Assembly: GCA_036365455.1 (NCBI GenBank)
Contig: JAWQUS010000020.1
Location: forward strand, 2,143,001-2,207,000
Origin: Macrosoma leucophasiata
Lineage: Eukaryota; Arthropoda; Insecta; Lepidoptera; Hedylidae
Length of the DNA: 64,000 nt
Reading direction: 5' to 3'
Part shown: in pieces, positions 31,120-41,400 of the stretch
Layout of the letters: each line of letters starts with the position of its first letter
Numbering within the stretch: the first letter of the stretch is position 1
The notes under the pieces: generated by a model
What the model saw: only the letters and a program-made list of their open reading frames with translations
Database searches by the model: none
What the model was told of the DNA's origin: nothing
Translations under genes and position numbers: made by a program

Positions 31120-31412
31120 TTTGTCTTACGAGATTGTCGCCATGTGGGACGTGGATTCGGCCATGTAACGGTGATCGGTCTTATAACGAAGAGCCTCGAA
31201 CATCATCTCAAAAGGCTCTCACTCGGAGGTTGGGTCAAGGGTCTAATGCAGAAAGCGGTACTCCTCGGTACGTCGCATTTAGTGAGAAGTTTCGTTTCGG
31301 AAACGACGCATTTAGCGAGAAGTTTCGTTTCGGAAACGAAACTTTTCACTAAATGCGCCATACCGAGGTTTTCTGCATCAGACCCTTGACCCAACTTCCG
31401 AGTGAGAGGCCC
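31120..31412 (+). pseudogene. Dong/R4-like LINE C-terminus remnant folded into a hairpin
   Basis: The left part is homologous to 57191-57385: GATTGTCGCCATGTGGGACG then GAGCCTCGAACATCATCTC. It then turns back on itself: 31216-31332 is largely the reverse complement of 31334-31411. The frame is broken. Confidence 0.75.
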
Positions 31413-31528
31413 TAACCATCAACAGCTTGATTATTATTGTCCTGAACCTAACGCTGAACACACCCAGTGGGTTATGACAGTGACATAGTGAGTGAAGGGA
31501 GAGTAGCGCCTTTAACAGATATTGTATC

Positions 31529-31743
31529 CAGTGGCGTAGCTATCATGGATGCACCCCGGGCGGATGAGCATTAAAAAGAGGAATTATTACTCCCCATTAT
31601 TTTGCGTTTGCACGACTAAACCCGCTAACTAATTTTGGTTATATAAACATACCTAGATATCTGATAACTGGAGAGGGTCTCACCCCTTAACGGGTGGCAC
31701 CCGGTGCGGGCTGCCCCCTGCCCGCCCTATAGCCACGCCACTG
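31529..31743 (+). mobile_element. hAT-type MITE, 8-bp TSD
   Basis: The termini CAGTGGCGTAGCTA and TAGCCACGCCACTG are inverted repeats. ATTGTATC (31521-31528) and AATGTAAC (31744-31751) fit a worn 8-bp duplication. Confidence 0.8.
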
Positions 31744-31749
31744 AATGTA

Positions 31750-31835
31750 ACGCAACTGCCCCCGACAGAGGGCGCGACCGACTTTTATTTATCGCGTAGG
31801 CGGGCTATGCGTCGATATGTCAGAGCGGATGAGAT
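31750..31835 (+). repeat. Family S fragment
   Basis: CCCGACAGAGGGCGCGACCG and ACTTTTATTTATCGCG are shared with 32500-32650. Its other half precedes the MITE at 31529 (GACAGTGACATAGTGAGTG). Confidence 0.55.
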
Positions 31836-31969
31836 CAGAGTATTGTCCCATAATTTATGTTACTTATATTCTTTTTATGTCAGTCTCAAACCAACATTCT
31901 ACTTTGGTTTTAAATGAAGTAGGTAATGTAATAGGTACTTTATAAACATTAACATGAACACCTGAGCTG

Positions 31970-32354
31970 TCAATGTAGATGCGTTGCCGCTCCTGAGGCT
32001 TAAGCTGTTATGCCTGTGTGTCAGAAATGAGGTGGTCACATAGCCACCTGACCGAAACACTATAGCACTGAACACTACCATTTAGCGCAGAGGTTCCCAA
32101 ACTATTTTGTCCTGTAGACCCCTCTCAATTTTTTTCTGTTTTCAGTGGACTTCTTCCTTGCTACATTTATATCACATTCCCGTATTTCCAATTTTTATTC
32201 ACGTCTACGTAGGCGTGAATAAAAATGGGGTCTAACATCGTGTCTCCAATGGACCCCAAGGGATCCACCTTAGCTACTTTGGGAATCATTGATTTAGCGG
32301 TAAGTACGTACGTACGCCCTCGAGTTCTGTTACTGAAGCTCTACCACCAGTAAA
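31970..32354 (-). repeat. Family A copy split by a P MITE
   Basis: TGTAGATGCGTTGCCGCTCC to CACTACCATTTAGCG lies left and GTAAGTACGTACG to CTCTACCACCAGT right. Confidence 0.85.
32088..32291 (+). mobile_element. Family P hAT-type MITE, perfect 8-bp TSD
   Basis: ATTTAGCG is duplicated exactly (32080-32087, 32292-32299) and comes from the A element. The ends are CAGAGGTTCCCAAACT and CTTTGGGAATCATTG; the CAGNG start and 8-bp site are typical of hAT. Confidence 0.92.
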
Positions 32355-32499
32355 ACATTAAGAGCTTATTCGGTAAATTACGTAATATTTTACTCAAGAA
32401 TTCACTGGCTATATTCTTTTAAGATATGATGGTAGCAAAGTATATAATATTCAATTGGAACGTCATTTAGTGATCAACACAAGTGTTATTTAAGTTAGT

Positions 32500-32650
32500 G
32501 TATTGACTGATAGTGACATACTGCGGCAGAAGTGCCGTCCGCAAACAGATAGAAATGTAACACCCCGACAGAGGGCGCGGCCGACTTTTACTTAGCGTGT
32601 GGGCGGACATTAGGGTGGCCATGTGTCGACTGAGATGAGGGGATAGTTCC
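32500..32650 (+). repeat. Family S dispersed repeat
   Basis: GTGCCGTCCGCAAACAGATA and CCCGACAGAGGGCGCGGCCG are shared with 31480-31835; class unknown. Confidence 0.55.
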
Positions 32651-32699
32651 ACACTAATCCGTTATCAAATAGAAATACAGTTCACATTTATCGTATGTC

Positions 32700-32880
32700 A
32701 AGAGTAATGCCTACATAAGTACTGATAATGAGGTATTGGTCAAAATTTGATCAAAATGATCGACAAATCTCTCATAGGTATTGCGTGAAAGAGATAACGC
32801 TCTATAGAGCTGAATCTCTTTCCTAAAGTCGATGTAGGTACAATATTTTTGGTGGGATTATATAGGTACATAGCGTAGAC
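32700..32880 (-). mobile_element. Family J MITE, truncated
   Basis: AATTTGATCAAAATGATCGA, GAGATAACGCTCTATAGAG and AGTCGATGTAGGTACAATAT are J-specific. Confidence 0.7.
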
Positions 32881-33275
32881 AGCTAAGCTACGTAGCATCA
32901 ATCGTCGTCCAAAAATTTCCAAAAAATATTCCTGAAAAAACAAAAGAGGTACTTATCTAGTTCTCGAAAGTCAAAGCGCTAATATTGTTTATCGATATAT
33001 GCAGAACTTCCCGGTACACCAAAGATACTGTATATAAAATGAGAAATGTTAACACACGCTTCTTCAAAACTTTCCTGTTTGTTATTTCTAAAACATTGTT
33101 TGCGATACCACACCACTTCTTAAGTACTTTCTAATTCTCGTACAAGTATATACATGTTGGAAATCGAAACAACAACAAACACCTCGTGAGGTAGAATAAG
33201 AACAGAATTCTGATATGTAGGACAAGAAACGATTTAGAGCTTCAGTGTTCGAGGTATAAAACAAACACTTGGCCA
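32881..33275. other. Unassigned spacer
   Basis: No ORF or repeat signature was recognised. Confidence 0.4.
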
Positions 33276-33950
33276 CATAGAGTAACACGGGCCGCCGGCC
33301 GCCGCGGCGGACTGGAAGGGAGTACCCATATGCAGGCTTTCCCCTCTATCAAAGTACAAGCCCAAATGGTCCTACGCCTGTCGCCCAGAAGTTTAAATGT
33401 GTGCGCGAAATTGTTTTATGTATTTTCATAAAGTCGAGGTGTGAGTTTCGCAGTAATAGACAATTTTTGTAGTGTGTGTGTATCGCACGAATTTCCCCCC
33501 GCAAAAAGTGACAGACTGTTTTGTATCGGTAATAAACGCTATGGCTACTCCCCTCCTGACCGCCGCGGCGGCCGGTGGCTCGTGTTGCTCAATATATAAT
33601 AATAATGGCAACCCATTATACGTCCCACTGCTGGGCACGAGTCTCTCCCCCTTTTTGGGGGGAGGCCTGGAGCTTACTCCACCACGCTGCTTTGGTTAGT
33701 GGCCAACCCGTTGTCGGATGTTTTCAAACCGCCTATAAGAACTCCGACAAGGTTTAACGACTGCTATCTATAGATAGCAACCGGTACCGACGGCTTAACG
33801 TGCCCTCCGAAGCACGGAAACGCGCATTTTAGTTTGCCACTACCGGTCACCCATCACACACACGACCGCGCCCGTATATCGTTTAACCGAGTAGTTCTCT
33901 TCCGATCTACCCCAGCCGCTGGGCCAAGCGCGCTTCTATGTTGCTCTATG
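33276..33950 (-). mobile_element. Family D MITE interrupted by an E SINE
   Basis: CATAGAGTAACACGG (33276) and GTTGCTCTATG (to 33950) are the termini, with CTTGGCCA/CTTGACTA as a worn 8-bp TSD. Unlike the other D copies, both termini keep the GC-palindromic block (GCCGGCCGCCGCGGCGG and CCGCCGCGGCGGCCGG). Confidence 0.85.
33591..33938 (-). mobile_element. Family E 5S-derived SINE inside D
   Basis: TGTTGCTC, part of the D terminus, is duplicated at 33583-33590 and 33939-33946. The minus strand reads AGCGCGCTTGGCCCAGCGGC at the 5' side and ends in ATTATTATATATT. Confidence 0.88.
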
Positions 33951-34004
33951 CTTGACTACAATACTACACTACTTCAGTTTTTCGATAAGGGGTTATATTA
34001 AGCT

Positions 34005-34265
34005 TCATCATCATATCAGCCGAAAGATGTTCACTGCTGTACCAAAGCTTCCACATAAGGGGGATATGCCATAATCACCACGCTTAGCGATCGCAGTGGC
34101 GGTAGTTTTATCGCAGGACGCTGCTACCAATCTTGCGTTATTGCACTTACTACCGCCCCATTGGAATGAGTTGACCGCAATTCTTCGGTTGACTGACTGC
34201 GCTTGTGGAAGAAAATTCCTCCGCTATTTAACGGGTGATGGGATCGTCACGTCCCGTTGCCATGA
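34005..34265 (+). repeat. Family H copy
   Basis: ATCATATCAGCCGAAAGATG through GGATCGTCACGTCCC; a part around the first GGATTGG is deleted. Confidence 0.75.
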
Positions 34266-34344
34266 ATCAAGTTATGTTTAATACCAAATTGATATCCTGG
34301 TGATATATTTGGTGATCACATGTAGTGTTTGATAAATCATCACT

Positions 34345-34672
34345 TCATCGTCATTCACTGGCAGAGTTCCAAAGGCCAATATGATCAGAGAAAAATACGC
34401 CCTGGAAAAAAGACTGTCGGCTCTTTTAAAATTATCTCCATATGTTAGTCAAGGTGACGCGATCTTCTAACACAGATCTAACTATCTCTGCCTGTCTGTA
34501 CTTAAATACTTACGCTTATCAATTACATTATCACAGGGACATAAGAACTTAGGTCTCACTTTTGACCTCTGGTCTTTGTGTAGATGTTTGTTTGTGATGA
34601 TGATGATTTTTGTGATTAACATCAATTTGAGCTGCATGTTTGTTCTCCACCATCTTTACATATAAAAAAATA
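34345..34672. repeat. Family O fragment followed by a plus-strand A tail
   Basis: GTCATTCACTGGCAGAGTTC to GTCGGCTCTTTTAAAATT (34350-34440) is O; GACCTCTGGTCTTTGTGTAG to CCACCATCTTTACAT (34564-34667) is A. Confidence 0.7.
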
Positions 34673-34679
34673 GCTACAA

Positions 34680-35622
34680 AAAACTGGAACGAGCCAGCTC
34701 TATAATTGAGCAAAAAAACCTTAGAAGCACTTTATCTTCTATTCCTGTCTTGAATTTTATATTTAAAAGAAACTTAATTAAGTTAATAAATAAAATATAC
34801 AACATTTCAGCTTTGCAACGCAAATGCACTCTCAGAAAGTGTGAAAAGAATTAATTTCCCTATTTTGTCTGTCGGCGACGACCACGGACAATCAGTGTCA
34901 TGAGGTAATTAGTGAATGTGTTTGTGTGACAATGACCAAAAGTGCAAGTGTACGTCAAAGTAGTCTTCGCGTAACGTTTGTAGAAAGTAACAACATGTAT
35001 AGATGTATAGCTATATATAGACATTCTCCTCGTACGATAGTTTTGGATACGATTTTAATTCTTTGCCTTACATCAACTTTATATAATGTTAGTCATGTAA
35101 GAATTTATTTTAAGAAGTCATTTTATATAATTAAACCTCGATAGTGTAAAGGATATAGGCAGGAAACTTAATTTTCTTATTATTTTTATGTTTTATAATT
35201 TTCTTATTTTACTTATGTTTTAAGTTCCTTTTTAAGATGTCACGTTTATTTGTGTATTGTTTTCTGATAGAGTAATGTTTGTTCTTTGTTTTTATGTACA
35301 TTTTATAATAATTAGTTGTATCATATAAAAGTTATTAAAAAATGTTTGAAGAATTACGCGGAAAATTGTTACATTTTCTATATTTACTTATGAATAACTT
35401 TTTAGTCTTTTTATGAATATTAATAAAACTTATGTACAATAATAGAGAAAACTTTAACGATAATATGTATAACACATGTATGTAAACATAAGAATTTTGA
35501 AAATAAAGAAAGAAAACCAGGTCAGCCATAACAAAAATTAAGTACAAATTCGGTCAAAATACGACCGAAAAATGAGGCTCTCTTGACGGTATTGTTCGAG
35601 GGATAGGACTCAGGGCAGATTC
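34680..35622. other. Unassigned AT-rich spacer before the LINE
   Basis: A 72-residue open frame (34926-35144) shows no recognisable motif. AATAAAG near 35504 and the style of 35160-35520 could be an old 3'UTR. Support is weak. Confidence 0.3.
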
Positions 35623-35636
35623 GAAAGTATGACATT

Positions 35637-36082
35637 CCAGTCGCGCGCGAGACGGCACGTCAAGCGCACGCCTCGCGTTATTTAAACTAGTGCCCTAGTG
35701 TGTACTAGTGCATTCCACGTATACAAACCGTACCCGGTCACACATAGTGCCCAACTTCGAGAGTGCTGTGTAGTGAAAGGAGTGAAATTTTGCGTGATCG
35801 CGTCTCCACCCCCGCCCTCGCTCCCGCGTTGAGCCCTTCCTCTCTCCCCCCGGCGCGCCGGGGTCTCGTTTGTGTTGAGTGTTCCGCGGTGAATGAGTGT
35901 AAGAGATAGGACTCACTAGCGATATATAGACGCATAACTTACTTAGTGTACGGGAGTTTCCGGGTCGGAGTCTAGACCAGACGTAAGTAATTACGTCATC
36001 TAGTACAAAGGCCCGGGGGCTTGGACCCTTTTGTGTGTGTTCAACCTAAATTATGAACAGTCTGTGAACAAGAAAGTGAGTC
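35637..36082 (+). promoter_or_regulatory. LINE 5'UTR with presumed internal promoter
   Basis: It has 446 bases and no ORF. It starts CCAGTCGCGCGCGAGAC and includes a pyrimidine-rich stretch (about 35808-35860) and GGATAGGACTC-like sequence that also occurs just outside the element (AGGGATAGGACTC at 35600). Promoter function is inferred from the family. Confidence 0.6.
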
Positions 36083-38482
36083 ATGAGCGACCCACCAAAA
36101 CCGCGCGCGCTTGGGACGGGGCGGCGATCTCGTATCCCCGCCCGTCAAATAGCTGCCCGCGACCTACTTACCGGTCAGGTCACCACCGTCGGCGAGGACC
36201 TGAGGCCAATCCAACCAACTCCGCCCGCAGTCGAGCATGCTCCTGCGGGCCCATCCAGCCTTCCACAAGAACTACAGGAAGCGGTTCACACCTTGTCGGC
36301 GCCGGCTAATCCCGCTGAGGCCACAACTGCGTTTGTGGCTAGCGGTGACAGCGCCAAACGACGCCGTAGTGAGGACGATTCCTCCAGCGCCAATAACTCA
36401 GCTGTTCAAGAGGACAAGCGGCCCAAACACCGAACGACCTCAACGTCATCCTCCTCGAGCAACTACTCGACATCTATGGAACAGGTTGAGGGCGACGAGA
36501 GCCAGGGTAGCTCCCGCCCCTCCCAGGCGTCCCCCACCCAGAGCCCCTCGACGTCATACGCGGGATTGGAGTCCCCGCGCAGGATGACGGACGCGGAGAT
36601 GCGCCCCGCCGAAGACGACGGGAAACTACCTTCTACATCCACCCCTGAGCAGCGCGCGCCTACGCCGCCGGCGTCATCATACGCCGCGATGGCTGCGGCG
36701 CCCCCCAGCCCCCGGCCGAACCAAGAAATGGCGACCGGACCAGACCCAGCCATCACAAGGTCTGCATATCCCCCCATTATTGCAGAAAAGCTGCCAAACT
36801 GGCCTAGACACTTGGCAGCTATCGCAAAAAAAATTGGCTATCCCCCCCACGCCAAAACATTTGGCAAAGGGGTTCGTTTTCTACCAACCACTGCAGGCGA
36901 ATACCGCGCCATTCAGGCCTACCTCAAAACAGAATCGGATAACGATGTATCCATTGAATGGTTTTGTTATTCCGTTGAGTCGGAGCTACCAACTAAAGTC
37001 TGCTTACGCGGACTGCCTATCGACACCCCAGTAAGCGAGATCATCGAGGCCCTGAGAGCCAAGGGCTTCGATGCCCAATCGGCGCGACCATTGGAGGGCC
37101 GCCGGGACCGCCCATGCCAGTCGTTCTTTATCCAACTCGGTCACCTCAACAATGAAGAGTTGGCCAGATTGTATGCTATAAATACACTACTATATATGCG
37201 AGGCGTGACGATTCGAGCTTGGCGAGGCCGCATCGGGCCGCCGCAATGCCACCGTTGCCAGGCGCTCGGACACGCATCATCAAACTGTTACCGTCCAATG
37301 AAATGCGTCCGATGCGCCGGCAACCACCCTGTGGCGGAGTGCGTGGTCCCACGGGACCAACCGCGCTGCGCCAACTGTGACGGCCCACATGCCTCGAGCG
37401 ATAGAAGATGCCCGGTATTCGTGAAGGAGGCGAGGAGACGTGGTGATCGCCTACCCCCGCCCCTCCCGGGCGCCCCAGCGCCCATCCCGCCCCTGGCGCA
37501 GTTTGTGCCGGGGCCCGTCTTGCCCCTGGCGCAACATGTGCCGGGGCCCACTCAGCCCCAGGCACAGGTCGTGCCGGGGCCCTCCATGCCTCAGGCGCGG
37601 CATGTGCTGGGACCGATGCAACCCCCGACCCAGGTCGGGCCGGGGTCCGTCTTACCCCTGCAGCAATACGTGCCGGGACCCGTTCAGCCCCAGGCGCGAG
37701 TCGTACCGGGGCACAGTCAGCCCCAGACGCGCTTTGCAACGTGGCCCAACCAACACCCCCAGGCGCTAATAGTGCCGGGACCTACCCAGCCCCAGATGCA
37801 GGATGCGCCGGCATCATCAGACCGTCCTCACCAATCAGTACCACCTACAGTACCGACGCACAACACCCCTAAAAGGACTAAGACGAAGTCACGAGCCGAC
37901 CGTCGCCGGCGCCAGCGCGCGGCAATGTCAGCTCCGCTCGCCATGCCAGCCGACTATATACAAGGCAGATACATTGAAGTCCGCCCGCCAGCTCTACTCG
38001 CACCCCCTGCGGGGATGCCATACCCCACTACAACCGACGACCCCGCCGTCGTCCTCCCAGTCGTGCAACCAGTGAACGCGACCGACCCGATGACGCGCGA
38101 ACCGAGCCGGTACAAGCAGTGCAGCGAGACGTCGCGGCCGCCACCGCCAGTCGTCGTTCGGCCGACGGGCGCGCGGACGGCTCGTGCACCAGAAGCGGAC
38201 GTCATATCGGAAGCAACCACACACATACATCAGCCTCACATTACGCCCGTCCCCGGGCTACATACGCTCCCGCCTGAGCCGCGGCCGACCGCCGTGCCCG
38301 TATCCGCGCCCCGATTGTTGAACTCCAGGCCTGATTTTCAGAAGGAGCCGTCAGTGTCCCAGTTACTCGGGATATTCATCAGTACCCTGACCGGGATACT
38401 GACGGCCTACAACGCGGGCCAGGATATAGTCCCGGCTCTACTGCGGGGCCTGTCAGAACTAACACAGCTTCAGACAACTTAA
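36083..38482 (+). CDS. Jockey-type LINE ORF1, gag-like nucleic-acid-binding protein
   Basis: This 799-residue protein starts at the ATG in GTCATGAGCG. Residues 1-240 are Ser/Pro/Thr-rich and probably disordered. At about residues 300-385 is a PRE_C2HC-like domain (KVCLRGLPIDTPVSEIIEAL, later RGVTIRAWRGRIGPPQCHRC). Three CCHC knuckles follow at about 388-442: CHRCQALGHASSNC, CVRCAGNHPVAEC and CANCDGPHASSDRRC. This order is typical of Jockey-clade ORF1, whose product binds element RNA. Residues of about 470-575 are an 11-residue repeat (VPGPxxPQAQx). The C-terminus (LLGIFISTLTGILTAYNAGQ) may be a helix. Compared with Drosophila Jockey-clade ORF1 proteins it is long, mostly through the disordered N-terminus and the repeat. 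It ends 80-plus bases before the ORF2 endonuclease begins, but the ORF2 frame already overlaps it. Confidence 0.93.
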   Translation: MSDPPKPRALGTGRRSRIPARQIAARDLLTGQVTTVGEDLRPIQPTPPAVEHAPAGPSSLPQELQEAVHTLSAPANPAEATTAFVASGDSAKRRRSEDDSSSANNSAVQEDKRPKHRTTSTSSSSSNYSTSMEQVEGDESQGSSRPSQASPTQSPSTSYAGLESPRRMTDAEMRPAEDDGKLPSTSTPEQRAPTPPASSYAAMAAAPPSPRPNQEMATGPDPAITRSAYPPIIAEKLPNWPRHLAAIAKKIGYPPHAKTFGKGVRFLPTTAGEYRAIQAYLKTESDNDVSIEWFCYSVESELPTKVCLRGLPIDTPVSEIIEALRAKGFDAQSARPLEGRRDRPCQSFFIQLGHLNNEELARLYAINTLLYMRGVTIRAWRGRIGPPQCHRCQALGHASSNCYRPMKCVRCAGNHPVAECVVPRDQPRCANCDGPHASSDRRCPVFVKEARRRGDRLPPPLPGAPAPIPPLAQFVPGPVLPLAQHVPGPTQPQAQVVPGPSMPQARHVLGPMQPPTQVGPGSVLPLQQYVPGPVQPQARVVPGHSQPQTRFATWPNQHPQALIVPGPTQPQMQDAPASSDRPHQSVPPTVPTHNTPKRTKTKSRADRRRRQRAAMSAPLAMPADYIQGRYIEVRPPALLAPPAGMPYPTTTDDPAVVLPVVQPVNATDPMTREPSRYKQCSETSRPPPPVVVRPTGARTARAPEADVISEATTHIHQPHITPVPGLHTLPPEPRPTAVPVSAPRLLNSRPDFQKEPSVSQLLGIFISTLTGILTAYNAGQDIVPALLRGLSELTQLQTT
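37505..37805 (+). repeat. 33-bp coding minisatellite inside ORF1
   Basis: The phrase GTGCCGGGGCCC recurs with exact 33-base spacing at 37505, 37538 and 37571, then in diverged form at 37604, 37637 and 37670 and onward, about nine units in all. The spacing preserves the reading frame. Confidence 0.9.
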
Positions 38483-38484
38483 GG

Positions 38485-41400
38485 AACAACACACCAGTAA
38501 ACAACACGAACACCTCCACAATCCAACAACACATACCTACACAACCACAGCCACACTTTCTGCGGTTACTTTACTGGAACCCGGGAGGGATTAAGGGCCA
38601 CATCCGAGAATTGAGGGATCTCGCCCAATCGCAGAACATTCATGTCGTTCTACTGGGCGAGACCAAACTTCGTACCGGCGACGAGCTCCGTATACCCAAC
38701 TTCTTCGTGTACCGCCACGACGAGGTTTCGCCTCGGGGGCTGGCATATAGAGGTACTGCCGCCCTCGTGCGCCGTGACGTTGTGCACGACGAGTTGGGTA
38801 CCTTACCGTTCGTGTCAGTGCGCTCCAAAGGAGTGTGCGTTAACGCGGATGGCACGGAGCTCCATATATTCGCCGCCTACCGACCTCCTGGTGGGAATGT
38901 CGATGTCCGGGACGTCCATGCTCTTCTCGGGGACAAACCGACGATTGTGGCGGGAGACTTGAACGCCAAGCACCCCTCTTGGGGGTCAAGGGTGATTTCC
39001 CCGCCGGGCCGTCGGATCTTCGAGGACAGCCAGGTTGGGGGGTACAGTGTGATAGGACCCGACGCGCCCTCGCACGTACCTACTAACCCTAGCCATCAAC
39101 CGGACGTGTTGGACATCGTCATACATAAACATCTGCCATGGCCGGTCCATGTGGAGGTGCTATACGACCTCGACGCACAGCACCTTCCCCTATTGGTCAC
39201 TCTATCACTGTCGAGCAGCTTTACCATTTCGCGCCCGCCACGTCGGCGCACCGACTGGCATGCTTTCGCGCGCACTATGAGTGAGGCCGAACCGCTGGGC
39301 GCCCTGCAATCTCCAGAGGAGGTGGAGGCGGCCACTAGCCGCCTCGCCTCAGTCATCAAAGCCGCCAAAGAGGCGGCCACCACGACCCTTCCGCCGAGGA
39401 CGTACCGCAGGGGCGCCCTGCCCGCCTCACTCGAGTCCTTGCGCCAGCGAAAACGTGTGCTGCGCCAGTTGTGGGCGCGCACCCGCTGCCCGTCGGTGAA
39501 GAGTGACCTCAACCGCCTGACTGAGCGCCTGAGCGCTGCCGTGAGCGTGCACCGCGGGTCGACATGGGAAACTACGATCGACCGCGCGGGAGAGAAGGAT
39601 ACGAATCTCTATGCGCTCACGAGAGCGCTCACACGCGAAGCCGCACCAATCTATCCGCTGCTTGATAGCAGCGGCAGACGGTGCTACAGGCCACAGGACC
39701 GTGCCGAAATTATGGCTAACCACCTGGAGGGAGTGTTTACCCCCAACCCCGCCAATGACGCTGTCGTCGAGCACTTAGAGGACTGTGAGCGACGAGTGAG
39801 GGAACTCCTGTCGGTCCCTGCCACGCCGCTCCGGGGAGAAGATTTTATCTCCCCGACTGAGCTGCGCAAAGCAGTCCTCCGACTACCCAGTCGGAGGGCT
39901 GCCGGGCCTGACGGTATCCCCATCGAAGCGCTTCGTCATCTACCGTGGAAGAGCTTGGTGACTTTAACCAAACTCTTCAACGGAGTACTCCGGACTGGCC
40001 ATTTTCCCACTAATTGGAAACTGGGAAGGGTCATTGTCCTCCCGAAACCGGGCAAGGACCGCCGACTCCCGTCCAGCTATCGCCCTATAACTCTACTGTC
40101 GCACCTGGGTAAGTTGTTCGAGCGTCTCCTGCTGCGGAGGCTGAGACCACTTCTCCCGAGTAGGGAGGAGCAATTCGGCTTCCGCGCGGGACACTCAACC
40201 ACGCTCCAACTGACCCGGGTGCTGCATCATCTGGCCTTCGAGGCCAACAGAGATCACTACGCGGTCGGAGTTTTTCTTGACATAGAAAAAGCTTTCGACC
40301 GCGTGTGGCACGTTGGCCTCCTCGACAAAGTAGCCGCCAGATTACCATCCGGCATTTACAGGGTGGTAGCAGACTTTCTCCAAGATCGGCGGTTCTACGT
40401 CACGGTGGAGGGCTGCGATTCGGCCCAGCATCCAATCCGTGCCGGGGTACCACAGGGCAGCTGTCTGTCGCCGTGCCTATATGCGGCGTACACAGACGAC
40501 GTTCCCACCCTACGCGACCATCTGCGTGAAGGGGAGAGGGACGTCATGCTGTCCCTGTTTGCCGACGACAGCGCCTACATAGCGACATCGGCTCGGTTGC
40601 AATTAGCAATCGCAAAAATGCAACACCTGCTGGACCTGCTGCCGGAGTGGCTGGACAAATGGCGGATGGCCGTCAATGTTGACAAGACGGCCGCAATCGT
40701 CACACGAGTCCGCCGCATGCCTCAGCCGCTCCGATTGCGAGGGCAGGACATAGCCTGGCAGTCTACGGTTAAATACCTGGGGTGTAGCATCGACCGCGCA
40801 CTCCGCATGGTGCCCACTGTGAATCACGTGGTGCAGCAGGCGGCTGCAGCGCGCTCGATGCTGCGCCCAGTGTTACAATCGAGACTGCCACTCCGGACCA
40901 AAATCCGGCTTTATAAAACCTATGTCCGCTCGAGGCTGACGTACGCTGCACCAGCATGGTATGCTTTATGCTCCGCCACGCAGCGACGTCGGCTTCAGGT
41001 CCAGCAGAACGTGTCTCTCCGGCTGATCACAGGCGCGGGGAGGTACGTGCGTAACGACGTCATCGCCCGAGATCTAGGGGTTGAGTCCGTGGAGGAGTTT
41101 GTGGTCCGTCTAGCGCGTCGAATGTTCGACCGCGCGGACAATGGACCCCACGAGCATCTCCGTGGACTCGCCCTTCTCCACAGCCGTCCGCCCGAAGGTC
41201 GTCCGTTGCCGCGCGAGATCCTCCCTCCCGTATCGCCGGGAGCACGTCGGGCCGATGCCGCCCATCCCATCCCCCCGGAGGCTCCGATCCCCCGGATCAC
41301 AGTAAGTGCCGGCCACACATACATTCACACTGACACCCACATACCAATTGACAGGCCCCACTCACCCGCATCCTACTGGGCGGGTTCGAGTCCCGCCCAC

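Noticed and set aside
37176..37739. Long minus-strand ORF opposite LINE ORF1
   Set aside because: It is the shadow of the GC-rich ORF1 minisatellite on the other strand.
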